Part shown: positions 9,970-19,607 of the stretch, in pieces
Layout: each line of letters opens with the position of its first letter
Numbering within the stretch: position 1 is the stretch's first letter
From: Pyrenochaeta sp. MPI-SDFR-AT-0127
Lineage: Eukaryota > Ascomycota > Dothideomycetes > Pleosporales > Cucurbitariaceae
Assembly (NCBI GenBank): GCA_020747015.1
Contig: JAGTJM010000075.1
Coordinates: 62,001-126,000 of the forward strand
Direction of reading: 5' to 3'
Length of the DNA: 64,000 bases
Notes under the pieces: generated by a model
The model's input: only the letters and a program-made list of their open reading frames with translations
Told to the model about the DNA's origin: nothing
Database searches by the model: none
Translations under genes and position numbers: made by a program

Positions 9970-10974
9970 GGAGATAAATCATCAATCTCGCAATCGTTGC
10001 CATTGATGGATAGTCTTCTTGTCCATTATGAGAATAACAAGGTAAGCCCTAGCATTGTTAGGAGTGCTATACTGACATTTTACTAGAAGCACTACTCTAA
10101 GGATGAGCACCACGACCCTAGAATGCTTCGTGCGATTGAAATGGGCTGGTTCGTTCTCGACAAATACTATACTATGACCGATGAAGCCCCCGTATTCGCC
10201 GCCGCCCTTCTTCTCGATCCCTCTCGCAGAGCTGCCTATCTCCAGAAGAACTGGCCGAAGGCATGGATTAAGCCCGCTATCGATGCCGCTTGTAAATTAT
10301 GGGATGAGAACTTCGAGACGATACTCGTGCTAGACTCTTCTCCAGTTCCGTCATCATTGCCGCCGGCGGCAAAGCCCTCAAAGAAGCGTGGTGATGAGCT
10401 AGACCGGATTATGAAGAATATGGAGGTAGCCACAGACGATCAGCGAGATGTCGATGATTTTAGGATATTCATTGAAAAATCTACATTCCGGATCGATTGT
10501 ACGCCTCTCGAATGGTGGTGCCGTATCGAGCAGAGAACGAGCTATCCTAGGCTCAGCAAGATGGCTACAACAATTCTATCTATCCCGGCAGAGTCGTCAG
10601 AACCAGAGAGAACGTTCTCAGGGTCTAGAAGGACCTGTTCATGGGATAGATTAAGTCTATCGTGCCTGAACATCCAGAGAATTGAGAGCATCGGCAGCTG
10701 GTTACGAGAGGGTCATATCCGGCCCCTCCACCTCAATGGAATGGGTCTACCGATGGAGCCAACGGTGGAGGTGGATGTGGAGGGGCTAGGTGACGAGGTA
10801 GTGGATGAGATTGAGTGGATATAGGTATATATTTCCGCCGTTTAGTTCATGGTTATATATGGTTATATGGTTATAACAAGTTATGGTTATGAGCCTCATT
10901 GTTATTCATGGTTATGGTTACGACCCTCCAAATAACGATATATAACCATGTGCCCAGGTATGTCATAGCCACTT

Positions 10975-11569
10975 GATCCAGGAGTGGAATAACCCCACTT
11001 TCCGTTACCATTCAAGGAGTTTAGATCTGGTGCCATGGTTAAGCTTTTCTGAGCTTGTGTTTGATTGAAATATTGAACAAGTTATGTAGACGCCTTTTAT
11101 AAAGTTGACAACACCGTTCCTAGCAGATTGAAGTCTGCACACAGTTCCACCATACTTGCGCATGACCCGGCATAGACCGCCTCATTCTTAACCATTAACC
11201 TCGGTAGCTTAAGGTTAGAGCCTATACCGATTTCTAATGTATTTTTAATACGGTTCTCTAGGGCCCTTTCTGGGCGTCATGTGTGAAAATGGTCGTCATG
11301 TGAACCGGCACAGCATCGCCGCAACACGGGCCATTACCATGCGCGGGGAATCTTAATAGTATAGGGAGAGGAGCTATGGGTTTCTGCACACGTTTGGCTG
11401 AAGGAGGGCCGAAATCAGAACTTGGCAGCTAGCGATTGTTTCCAAGACGGACTCTTTCTCGTCCGATCCAGCGTTAACCCATTCAGGTGGTAACTGTATG
11501 GTCTGACAACAGAACCACCTTTCATCTACCCGAAGCAAAAGGGCAAGGATCATAGTAGTTAACTAGTGC
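10975..11569. other. Spacer, no gene recognised
   Basis: No open frame with family features is seen between the hAT end and the right inverted repeat. Confidence 0.4.
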
Positions 11570-11777
11570 CTCTTATTAGCTCTGACAAATGCACAAATGG
11601 ACACGTGGATACCAAGATTTTAAAGTAGCTGCTAAGAGTATGTTGGCTCGGTCCTTCCAAAGTAACAAGCGGATACGGTAGGAGACTCAGTACGGGAAGT
11701 ACCGTCACGACCAGGGTGCACTGCTATGCATGAATCGATCACGTGTAAGATGAGCGGCTGCGAACGGGAACTAACGT
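11570..11777. repeat. Long inverted repeat, right copy (pogo-like terminus)
   Basis: This is the reverse complement of 231-446 at about 95 percent identity over 208 aligned bases. The outer end is ACGT (11774-11777) followed by TA at 11778-11779. The inner boundary falls at the same base as in the left copy (TAATAAGAG), after which the two copies share nothing. Shared inner and outer boundaries argue for a defined terminal unit. Confidence 0.75.
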
Positions 11778-12245
11778 TAGACGAGGCTTGGCTGCCCTAG
11801 GTATCAGCCAATCGTAACAGGGCGTCTGCGAGCCAGCCAATGAAGAGGCGCGCCCAGAGCGTTCATCGACCTCGCATATTTACAGAGGACGCTGTGATCC
11901 CTACGGTGCCGAAGCTCAGCCTGGGGACTGCATCCGAGCGCAATGCATACCCCGGCCTTTTGGCCTGGACTTCAGATCTACCACTTTCATCACGGAGCTA
12001 GCTGCGGAGCACTCTGCGTGGCAAGCCAGCTTCCAATGGCATAGTCTGGCTCCCGTTGAAGTCAATTTATGAAGAATGTAGCAGAGCCCAACACTAGTCC
12101 TTCTGGTACCTGCGGCGGTGTCGCATGCCAGCAAGATCTGCATTACTAAGCTTGCCGTGCGGTTCCTGTAGATACCCAGGCTAGGGTGCGACCGCCCATG
12201 ACTATATGAGTGTAATGCTCACGAGCCTGATACTAACGCCGTGCT
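11778..12245. other. Spacer downstream of the Zn2Cys6 gene
   Basis: No gene is recognised. It covers the presumed 3' region of the regulator gene on the minus strand. Confidence 0.4.
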
Positions 12246-13907
12246 CTACCTGCGTGTGCCGCTTGCTTGCACGGCGACATAACCCTTGCCGGAGACACAG
12301 ACGAACTCCCTTCTGAACGAACCCCATGATCCATCGTCTTGCCGGCGCCCATACACCACCATGACGTTTCCCATCGGCTCGTCTGGCAGCGTGATGTTGA
12401 TCTGCTGCACCCGAAGGCGCTCGGGTATCACGATCTGCGGTGGATCCCCTGCCAGTGGAAAGTCGTAAGCATCCATGAGAAGCCCATTCTGCGCCCTCTC
12501 GTCTTCATAGCGAATCACTTCCTCTGCCACTGCCGCCACGAGCGTCGCATCCCAGATGCCTTCCTGATGGCCCAGAATCCTCAACAGCTTGACAGCCCGC
12601 ATCCTCACGCGTAGTGCGCGGCATTTGAGAGCTGTGAAGAATAGTGGCGGGATGAATCCCATATCGGCGCTGAAGTGGTAGCGGTCGCAGCCAATGTATG
12701 CTGGGGTGTCGCTGACTTTCTACGGGGACACAAACTCGATGAGCCCGAAGACCTGCCGTACGAGCGTTCCGAACAAGTGCGTGTGGCGATCAAATACAGA
12801 TTCGTCTTCGCCGCGGAGACAGGTTTCAGATAGAATGTTTGCAAGAGTGTGATGCACTGAGAGGAAGCGCAGTGCCTTGTTGTCACGTCGCGCTACTTGT
12901 GCGACGGCACCGAACACCCGCGCTTTCAGTATGTTGTAGGAGGCTTTCCACGCGTGCAATTCTTCGCAGATACGCCGCTGGCAGAGCAACAGGTCAGTGA
13001 GCGGGCGATTATCTTCGTGGCGGAGATGCTGTGCCGTAAGGTGATGGGTAGCGCTTAGCAGGCGGTCCAGATGCTGTCGTGCTTGGGGGATGGACTCGTA
13101 TCGGATTGGTGGAGGGGATGTGAGTGGTGGGGGCAGATGCTGTACATAACGGCATGGGATAGAGTGTTGGAACAAGGCGCTATGAGTGTTCAAGGTGAAG
13201 AACACCTCGTGCAGCCAGCTGTCCTCGTAGCTGCCTTCCGTAGTAGCTATCTGATCGAGTAGCCTCAATCCGTTGGACAAATGCGTGTAGCCAGCCTTAT
13301 GCCGGCCGCGGATGAATTCCAAGCATGTAAATATCATGCAATCCATGAGAAGTACGCGCACAGAGGCCTTGTCTCTACGGGAAAAGAGGGGGCGGGCATG
13401 TTTGATGGCTTTGTTGTATTGACGAAGGATAAAGCGCTCTTCATCATCCAACTTTGGCTCGGCCTTTGGAAAAGGGTCGAGTATGAGGAAGCTTCTCTTT
13501 TCAGCCGCGGCTAAGGCTACTGTCGCGTGAAGCACGGCTGGCTCATGAAAATTGGCTTGCAGAACCAGCCTATGCCAGAATGTGGAGGCGAAGGCGCCAG
13601 ACATCCGTCCTGCTGTGTTACACACAAACCACTCCGCGTACTTCTGCTCGTCCGAAGTTAATAACCCCGAATTGATGGGTAGTGGTTCTCTGGTCATCGG
13701 CGGCTGATGGCCGAAAGGATTGTTTCCTCCGCCCCAAACACCGTAGCCTTCACAGACTCGGCCTGTGGAGACGCATCGCTTGCAGACGGGGCGACTGCTG
13801 TCGCATCTGACTTTCCGGACCCTTCCTAATCTTGAATCATTGCCCATAGGTTGCGATCCGAGGGCGAGTCCTTACCTGCATGTCCCACATCGGGTGTTTA
13901 TTCGCAT
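12246..13907 (-). pseudogene. Zn2Cys6 transcription factor with one in-frame stop
   Basis: Exon 1 is 13907-13876, starting MRINTRCGTC after an in-frame TAA; a 54-bp intron (13822-13875) follows, then exon 2 from 13821. The join restores a perfect binuclear zinc cluster at residues 7-34 with spacing C-x2-C-x6-C-x6-C-x2-C-x6-C. The rest matches the fungal-specific transcription factor type (FWHRLVLQANFHEPAVLHATVALAAAEKR, DCMIFTCLEFIRG). A single TAG at 12720-12722 (codon 378) interrupts the frame; the same frame then continues for about 157 codons, from KVSDTPAYIG through CDRYHF to the stop at 12246. A CAG-to-TAG change would explain it. The protein would be about 535 residues if the stop were absent. 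It is either a recent pseudogene or a truncated regulator lacking its C-terminus. Confidence 0.85.
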
Positions 13908-14640
13908 CCCTCGGCTTCGTTACTCGTCTTCGCTTGCTTGGTCCTTGGGTGAGCTCAGGTCACGGACGGACGGGACCGCACAGCTTCCTTTGTAAATATG
14001 TAGGGTCGACGGGCTCGCCGGGTGCGCCACTTTATTGGCTGGCCCGTGGATGCTTGGTCTTGATTGGTGGCGCCTCCGAGCCATACCGAGATGGACGGCG
14101 ACGCTGAAAGCAAAATTCCCCACACTGCAAAATAACCGAAGATGGCCCCGCGTTCCCCAACACCACACAAATCACCACCAAAACAATGAATTATAGGCAT
14201 AACGTACTTTACAAGCGAACCGTTAACACAAGCGAACCGTTAACACAACGTGCGAGATTGCCGTGCCAACACTAGAACTTTTTATTTGCTAATCGAAAAG
14301 CATCTAGTAACTAAAAGGTGTATATATACAGAAACGCCAATCATGTGGAATAGAGAAGTAGCTAGCTAATTGGAAAGGTCGCTAGATAGACGATGATGGA
14401 AATCATATTTAGCAGCTGGAAGTACTCATAAATATTGTCTTAGGAAGTGAATGATTGATTACTAGTTTTTGGACAACACAATCGTACATAAGTAAGTTCT
14501 GGTTGCTGTATAAGGATCGACAGGGGGAATAGAAGATCGACAAGGTAGCAAGGTTGCCCATGGCAGTTTTGCCAACAGACGAAGGTAAACGTTGTCTAAC
14601 GTGGGTCCTTCAGCGGGTGTTCGCTGGAGATATTGGTCAA
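13908..14640. other. Upstream region of the regulator, with a 17-bp direct repeat
   Basis: No coding feature is supported. It includes two exact copies of a 17-bp unit containing AAGCGAACCGTTAACA at about 14212-14246. Confidence 0.45.
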
Positions 14641-14730
14641 ATGAATGTGGAATACAAGTTCTTCTGTGGCGTGAATCGGTGGTACAGTTTCTCCCGTAAC
14701 GTGAATCTGTAATACAGGTTCTCTCGCAGG
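14641..14730. repeat. Three imperfect 30-bp tandem repeats in the crotonase 3' end
   Basis: The unit starts GTGAATCKGTRRTACAG and is repeated three times just past the crotonase stop at 14737. In a shifted frame the repeats are open and would encode three 10-residue units (LRENLYYRFT, LREKLYHRFT, PQKNLYSTFI). Since the crotonase frame stops before them, they most likely lie in the 3' untranslated region. Confidence 0.7.
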
Positions 14731-14736
14731 ACAAAA

Positions 14737-15707
14737 CTATTCCCAGAGAAGTGGCAGATATTCTCCCAAGAACAGTTCCGGATTTCCAGCCGATTGGTTG
14801 TTGAGCACCTCCAGTGTCCTGGGGAAAACCCCAATAGCGATAGGGTTAGCGGCTGCCCGCAAATACCTGTCCGTATCCCCTTGGATTTCGCTGAGCTGGG
14901 GCCTCGTGCGGATGTTAATAGATTCTTTGGCCAAGCCAAACGCGTAGACTGGGTACAAAACAAGACGTGAGATGAGCTCGTCAATATAGGCGTCCATCTG
15001 TCGTTCAGAGTCGAAAGCCTTATTAATCCAGCCCATACGCTCTGCATCCTCAGCTTCAACATCCTTGCCGCTCAGAATATACTCCATTGCACGTCCACGC
15101 CCAATCAAACCAGGCAGAAACTGGTTTCCTCCTGCACCAGGTATAATTCCAGATGCGACTTCTGGCTGTCCAAATCGTGCGTGGGGTTTCGTCGCAAAGC
15201 GCATGTCGAGCGCGGTAAGGAACTCGTTGCCACCACCACGTGCGATACCGTTGACGGCACCGATGCTAACTTGCGGAAGCTTTGTAATATTGTAGATTAG
15301 GTCGACCGTTCGAGGGACTATTGTTGGGTCTACAACGATTAGCCTAAAGCTTATAGGAGGTAAAGCTGGACGAACAACAATGGGAGTTTGAGCAAGGCCT
15401 ACTTACCGGGTGGGTTAATTAAGAGGTCCAAATGAGGGATGAAATACTGAGGCTTGTCGCTCTTGAACAAAAGGACTTTAATCTCGGTGTTGTTCTGTAG
15501 TCGGCTGACGATGTCGGTGAGACCAGACACAAATTCCTGGCCCCAGGCGTTGATTTCGGAGGTCGTACTGTTGAATCCGATTTCAAGGACTCCCATTTTC
15601 GATTGGTCGGTTCGGAGCCCAGGGTAAGTGGGAAGCTCAAGGCCAGTGGCAGTACATAAAAGTAACGAGATCACTGAGCTGCGTAGCAAAGAGAAAGCCA
15701 TTCTCAT
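14737..15707 (-). CDS. Crotonase (enoyl-CoA hydratase/isomerase) with signal peptide
   Basis: Exon 1 is 15707-15407 and exon 2 is 15329-14737, joined across a 77-bp intron (GTAAGT..TAG). The protein is 297 residues; a second ATG lies two codons on. The crotonase fold is shown by the first oxyanion-hole segment IGAVNGIARGGGNEF (about residue 130), then GQPEVASGIIPGAGGNQF and AMEYILSG. It would act on acyl-CoA thioesters or a related substrate. The odd part is the N-terminus: SLLRSSVISLLLCTATGLELP is a convincing signal peptide, unusual for enzymes that need cytosolic, mitochondrial or peroxisomal CoA esters. The exact reaction cannot be told from sequence. Confidence 0.85.
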
Positions 15708-15821
15708 GATTTACCGCTACGGGAAGCGACACGAGGAGTAGATTTGACGTGGATATTGAGGCGACGCAATAGAAGAGAGCGATATTTGGTAGAGATTGGA
15801 GTCAAAAGCGAGCGCAGAACT

Positions 15822-15829
15822 CCTTATAT
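15822..15829 (-). promoter_or_regulatory. TATA-like box of the crotonase gene
   Basis: On the minus strand the sequence reads GCATATATAAGG, about 115 bp before the ATG at 15707. Confidence 0.5.
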
Positions 15830-16224
15830 ATGCTTTTTTTCGTTGGCTGTTACCGGCTTCACCTAACCCTGCTTTCAAGGTCGGAATAATAATTTGCCCG
15901 CTCTCTGGAGCTCAAACCAAAATGCTCTTGGGAGTACGCCGTTACAATTTGTCAAACAGACCGATTGGTCATTAACTCCGGGTCCTATGTCACGAGTATG
16001 CCGAGATTTGGCCGCTTAAGATTGCTACAGTGGAATAAACCGCTGATACCAGCATATACTCTCCTCACCATTCAATTTTGACCGGCCCTTACGAACCAAG
16101 GGAAATCAATTCGTCGATAGAACTACTCATCAAACTAGTGAGCCTAATTCATGCCCGTTCAAAGACCCAAGCTTGCCTATCGTAGGTCTCACTCTATTGT
16201 ATTAAGCGTAAAAAATTAACGTTA
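15830..16224. other. Spacer between crotonase promoter and Fot1-like element
   Basis: No gene or repeat is recognised here. Confidence 0.4.
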
Positions 16225-18284
16225 ACGTACCTCACGGGCGAGTCGGTCACTATGCTAAGCCCCTACCAAAACCATCCCAACTTTACAACACTGCAGTCCT
16301 TAATAGTTCTGCATGGTACAGTACCGTAGTAGATATTATTTAGAGACTATCTTGTTGGAATCCGTCAGAAAGTACTCCGGAGTGGTTGCAACCATTGCTG
16401 CATCATGTAAAGGAAGTATGACGTCTGTCCACGTACGACGATTGCGTACACGAATCTAGTGCAAGGGCATCACTGCAGTCTATGTATGGATAGTCAGATA
16501 CACTCGTTAAATGTAGGTTGAAGCATCAAATGGACATCTCATTCTGCTCTTGCATAACCACTTCCAACATATCTCTACATCTTTCTTGCGCGTTGTCCTG
16601 TTATGCCCTGTCTCTCTGCACTTACCACAGCGCCGTTGGGTGGGTTCGCATTCAGCAGAGCGCGCCTTCTTCTTTGCCTTCCTTCCATCACTGCGCGCTG
16701 CAAACTCCTTAAGGGCTGTTAGCCGTACGCCCTCTTCAACTGTCAAGGTCGCTTCCTGCTGTACTCGCTTTCTCTTCCGTGATTTACGTCGCGTGGCGGC
16801 CTGGTTGGCTGCTTGGAGCTCAGCAACCTGGTTGCGCATCAACACGAGTGAATGCGCCATCATCTCCGCGCCTTTGGAGAGCTTTTCAAGAGCATCAACC
16901 ATTGAGGTTGGAGAGCTATCTACGTGTCTCTGAATCCTCTCTCGAATCAGCTTCGATTGTGACCCAAATTCTAAGGTATTGCTTGGTGTTTGCGACTGCC
17001 AGGGACTGTCCTCGATGGTAGGTAACGGTGGGGTGCGCAGCCTCACGTCAAGCTTCGATACCACCGCCTCTGGGTTGAGTGGGACTAAGCCAGTGCCTTG
17101 AAAGCCTCCTTGTACATTGCCTTTTGTAATTGCAGCGTCAAAAGCGCCTTTAAAGCAAGGTAGGAACTCAAGTTTAGTGATGTGGGTGATCTGGTTGCGC
17201 ATTAGATCCTCGGCTTGGCGACCATACGCCTTCTTCAAGGGGGCAAAATAACCCACATCAAGTGGCTGCATTAGGTGCGACGAGTAAGAAGGCATGCAGA
17301 AAGTAATAATATTGTTATCCTTGCAGTACTGCTGGAATTGCAGCGAGTCGTGGCTCTCGTGACCGTCAATAATGAGCAGTCGGTACGTGCCAACGGTGCG
17401 CCTCTTTGTATCCTCATCAAAGTGCTTCAACCACGGCAGGCCAAGCTCATTTGTTGTCCAGCCGTTATCAGAGACTCCAATGACCCAGTCGTGAGGTACG
17501 TCCTCGTCTTTGTACCAGGCAGAGAGGTGGTACTTGCCCTGAAAGATGACGAAGGGTGGAATCGCCCACCCTGTCGCGTTGATACCCTGGATGACCGCAG
17601 TCCACTCTCGATTGCCCAGCTGCACCGTCTTTGGCCGTCGTCGACGCTCAAAGCTAGTAACTACTGCTCCAGTTGATATCTGGCCCATCATGAAGCCTGT
17701 CTCGTCAAAGTTGTAGGTGTCGTTGTCAAGGATACCGTGCTTGGCCTTCATGTTCTCTACAAGCCGGAGCCAGCCTTGGATAACCTCAGGATCTTCGCAG
17801 AGCGCTCTCTTGTAGTCGTACTTTCGATTGAAGTTGACTTTGAGCTCAGGTTGGCGCTTGATAAAGGTTGCAGCCCAATTCTGGCCGACTGGGTCGCGGT
17901 GGCGCTCAGCCAGCAAAGAATCAGCCATATCCTTCACAGCAGCAAGCCGGGGCGGAAATCCTCGCGCGTCAAGGTCAAGTATATGCTGATCAATCACGTC
18001 CTCCTCTGTCTTAAGCAGATTTATTGAGTTGGGCTTGCAATCGCGTCGAAATGTCTTTCCAGCACGTCTGTCGCTTAGTGTTGTTTGAGAGACGTTATAT
18101 ATAGCTGCAGCACGTCTCTAAGATAGTGTCGCATCGCGTTGAAGAGCCTGAAGCGCAAGCTGTAATCGAGCCTCTTTTGAAGCTGGTAGCTCCTTGTGTT
18201 GCTAGCTCATTGTAGGTCTATAGTAGATAGCAGATGGTTTTGGTAGGGGCTTGGCATTCTGGCCGACTCGCCCGTGAGGTACGT
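16225..18284 (-). mobile_element. Fot1/pogo-type element F, intact ends, broken gene
   Basis: A 2,060-bp element has inverted ends starting ACGTACCTCACGGGCGAGTC and TA on both sides (16223-16224 and 18285-18286). The transposase lies on the minus strand and has two early stops. The ends remain well matched over about 50 bp, so it could still be moved by a transposase acting in trans. Confidence 0.9.
16507..18210 (-). pseudogene. Fot1/pogo transposase F with two nonsense codons
   Basis: The frame begins at ATG 18210 (MS-stop-QHKELP). It has a second TAG at about codon 30, in TLS-stop-RRAAAIYNV, and is then open from about 18120 to the stop at 16507. Visible parts: Tc5-type helix-turn-helix (DLDARGFPPR), DDE landmarks NFDETGFMMG, LLIIDGHESH and SSHLMQPLDV, a basic region, and a knuckle CGKCRETGHNRTTR lacking its fourth ligand. 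Both stops fit TAG from CAG or TGG. The rest of the protein is preserved, so inactivation looks recent. Confidence 0.88.
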
Positions 18285-18887
18285 TACTAGAAATACGTTC
18301 TTAAAAGTGTAGCTAGATTAAGTTAAGCAGCATTATTTTACTTGCAATGCCTAACAAGCATTAAAAATTATTATTGCTCCCGCCTTAGCAAGGGAGTCCC
18401 AAACGAAAAGTGGGTAGTCTGAATCAATTCCCCCTTTTATCACCTATCTTGACTGTTGGTATGAGTACTCTAATAATGTGGCACATGTGATACAATTCAC
18501 AATAGACTTGAAATTATCTCTATTTTTGAGTTTTTTCTTCTCTTCTTTCTTCAGAGCGCAGCCTAGTCATTATATCTACGGCCTCAACTTCAGCTCTTCG
18601 GTGAGGCCGACGGTCAATCCGATATTCTCGGTCTCACCGAAAGTCTAGAATTTCGGTCTCTCCGATCAGATATCACCGTACTTTCTAGACCTGTCAACAT
18701 TGACATTGGCTTGGTTGAAAGCAGTAGCTCCCGTTAAGCACACACCAAGCACCATGTTACGCGTAGGCAAGGGCCCAGCAAGTAGCCTTGGGCGGCAAAC
18801 GCGCCGTGATCGACAAAAGCTATTCTTGATGGCTGTTAGCGGTAGAACTAGTGCTCCTTAGCTATTTGACACATTGCTTGTACCTTA
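18285..18887. other. Spacer, no gene recognised
   Basis: It contains short alternating CGGTCTCACCGA-like stretches near 18600-18680 but no open frame I can assign. Confidence 0.4.
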
Positions 18888-18959
18888 GACCGTATAGACC
18901 GTATAGACCGTACAAACCGTATAGACCGTACAAACCGTACAAACCGTACGGACCGTAAA
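18888..18959. repeat. 9-bp minisatellite, eight units
   Basis: Eight head-to-tail units of GACCGTATA or AACCGTACA variants cover exactly 72 bp. Confidence 0.9.
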
Positions 18960-19009
18960 CACCTTAAGCACCGTCATGTTGAATATCACTCAAGACACCT
19001 CAATCACGA

Positions 19010-19607
19010 CAACTGCTTGCGCACTTTCAGCGTGAGGAGGCAGAACTGTTAGGCAAGCCTGCAGCATGGAAGAAACTAGTTAAGCCTGTTAAGACGCGCT
19101 GGAACTCCTACTACGCTGCCTTTGTCCGCGCAGCTGAGCTCCACGGCCCACTTGATAGCTACGTAGAGGTAAAACTTGACGAGCACCGCGGCGACGCAGC
19201 GTTAGCTAGGCGTTCAAAGAGGGCGCTGTCGCAAGCGATAGAGCAACCGCCTCGACTCTTTATACGCGAAGGTAAACTTACAAGCAAACACTGGGCGACA
19301 ATAAGTGAGTATATCAGTCTACTTGAGCCCTTCGCTGAGGCAACGCGTTTGCTTGAAGGCCGCGGTTAACACGGCCGCCATGACGCAATTTGGGAGGTAC
19401 TAAATACCTTTGAGTGGCTGCTTGATAAGCTGGAAGCACTAAAAGATCGCCTCAGCGAGGTTGACTAAAACGATCCAGCAGCGCCTGATGATCACCTTAT
19501 AGTTAACGTTAACCTTGCTCACGCTAAATTTGCTACGTAATATGCAAAGTTTGACGACGCGCCTGTTTACTACGCTGCTACTATCCTCCGCCCGCACTAC
19601 AAACACC
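19010..19607 (+). pseudogene. hAT transposase fragment
   Basis: A plus-strand frame reads HFQREEAELLGKPAAWKKL, then KTRWNSYYAAFVRAAELHGP, LLEPFAEATRLLEG and a final FDDAPVYYAATILRPHYKHP. Several TAA or TAG stops interrupt it. These are middle-to-late hAT core segments. The fragment is cut off at about 19607, exactly where the next hAT element appears to begin (CAGGGATG), so it was probably split by that insertion. Confidence 0.75.

Larger units (their letters stand above)
8102..10824 (+). pseudogene. hAT-family transposase, interrupted
   Basis: An open frame from ATG 8102 to 9436 (444 codons) has a BED-type zinc finger (CRKCTSW..HVISIH, residues about 58-80) and the start of the RNase H-like core (ISLDLWTSPHRHSLLA, then GDNATSND). 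The frame ends at a TGA, then shifts by one base near 9465, and the region up to YAEGD at 9573 is still recognisable. A solo LTR interrupts it. Coding resumes at 9970 with KSSISQSLPLMD, crosses a probable 45-bp intron (10042-10086) and ends with the hATC dimerisation region (LEWWCRIEQ, then SSEPERTFSGSRR) at 10824. This copy cannot give a working protein. Confidence 0.85.
7812..10974 (+). mobile_element. hAT-type element, decayed, with nested solo LTR
   Basis: Both ends share GTGGC and a CCTGGGCA/TCTGGGCA block, and both subterminal regions are crowded with GTTATAACC/GGTTATGG motifs in either orientation (7850-7935 and 10850-10955), a typical hAT feature. The transposase lies between. No 8-bp duplication can be read, so exact ends are uncertain by a few bases. 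A solo LTR sits inside the coding region. Confidence 0.75.

Noticed and set aside
18600..18680. Alternating CGGTCTCACCGA-like stretches as a CRISPR-like or stem-loop array
   Set aside because: Spacing is irregular, units are unequal and the genome is eukaryotic.
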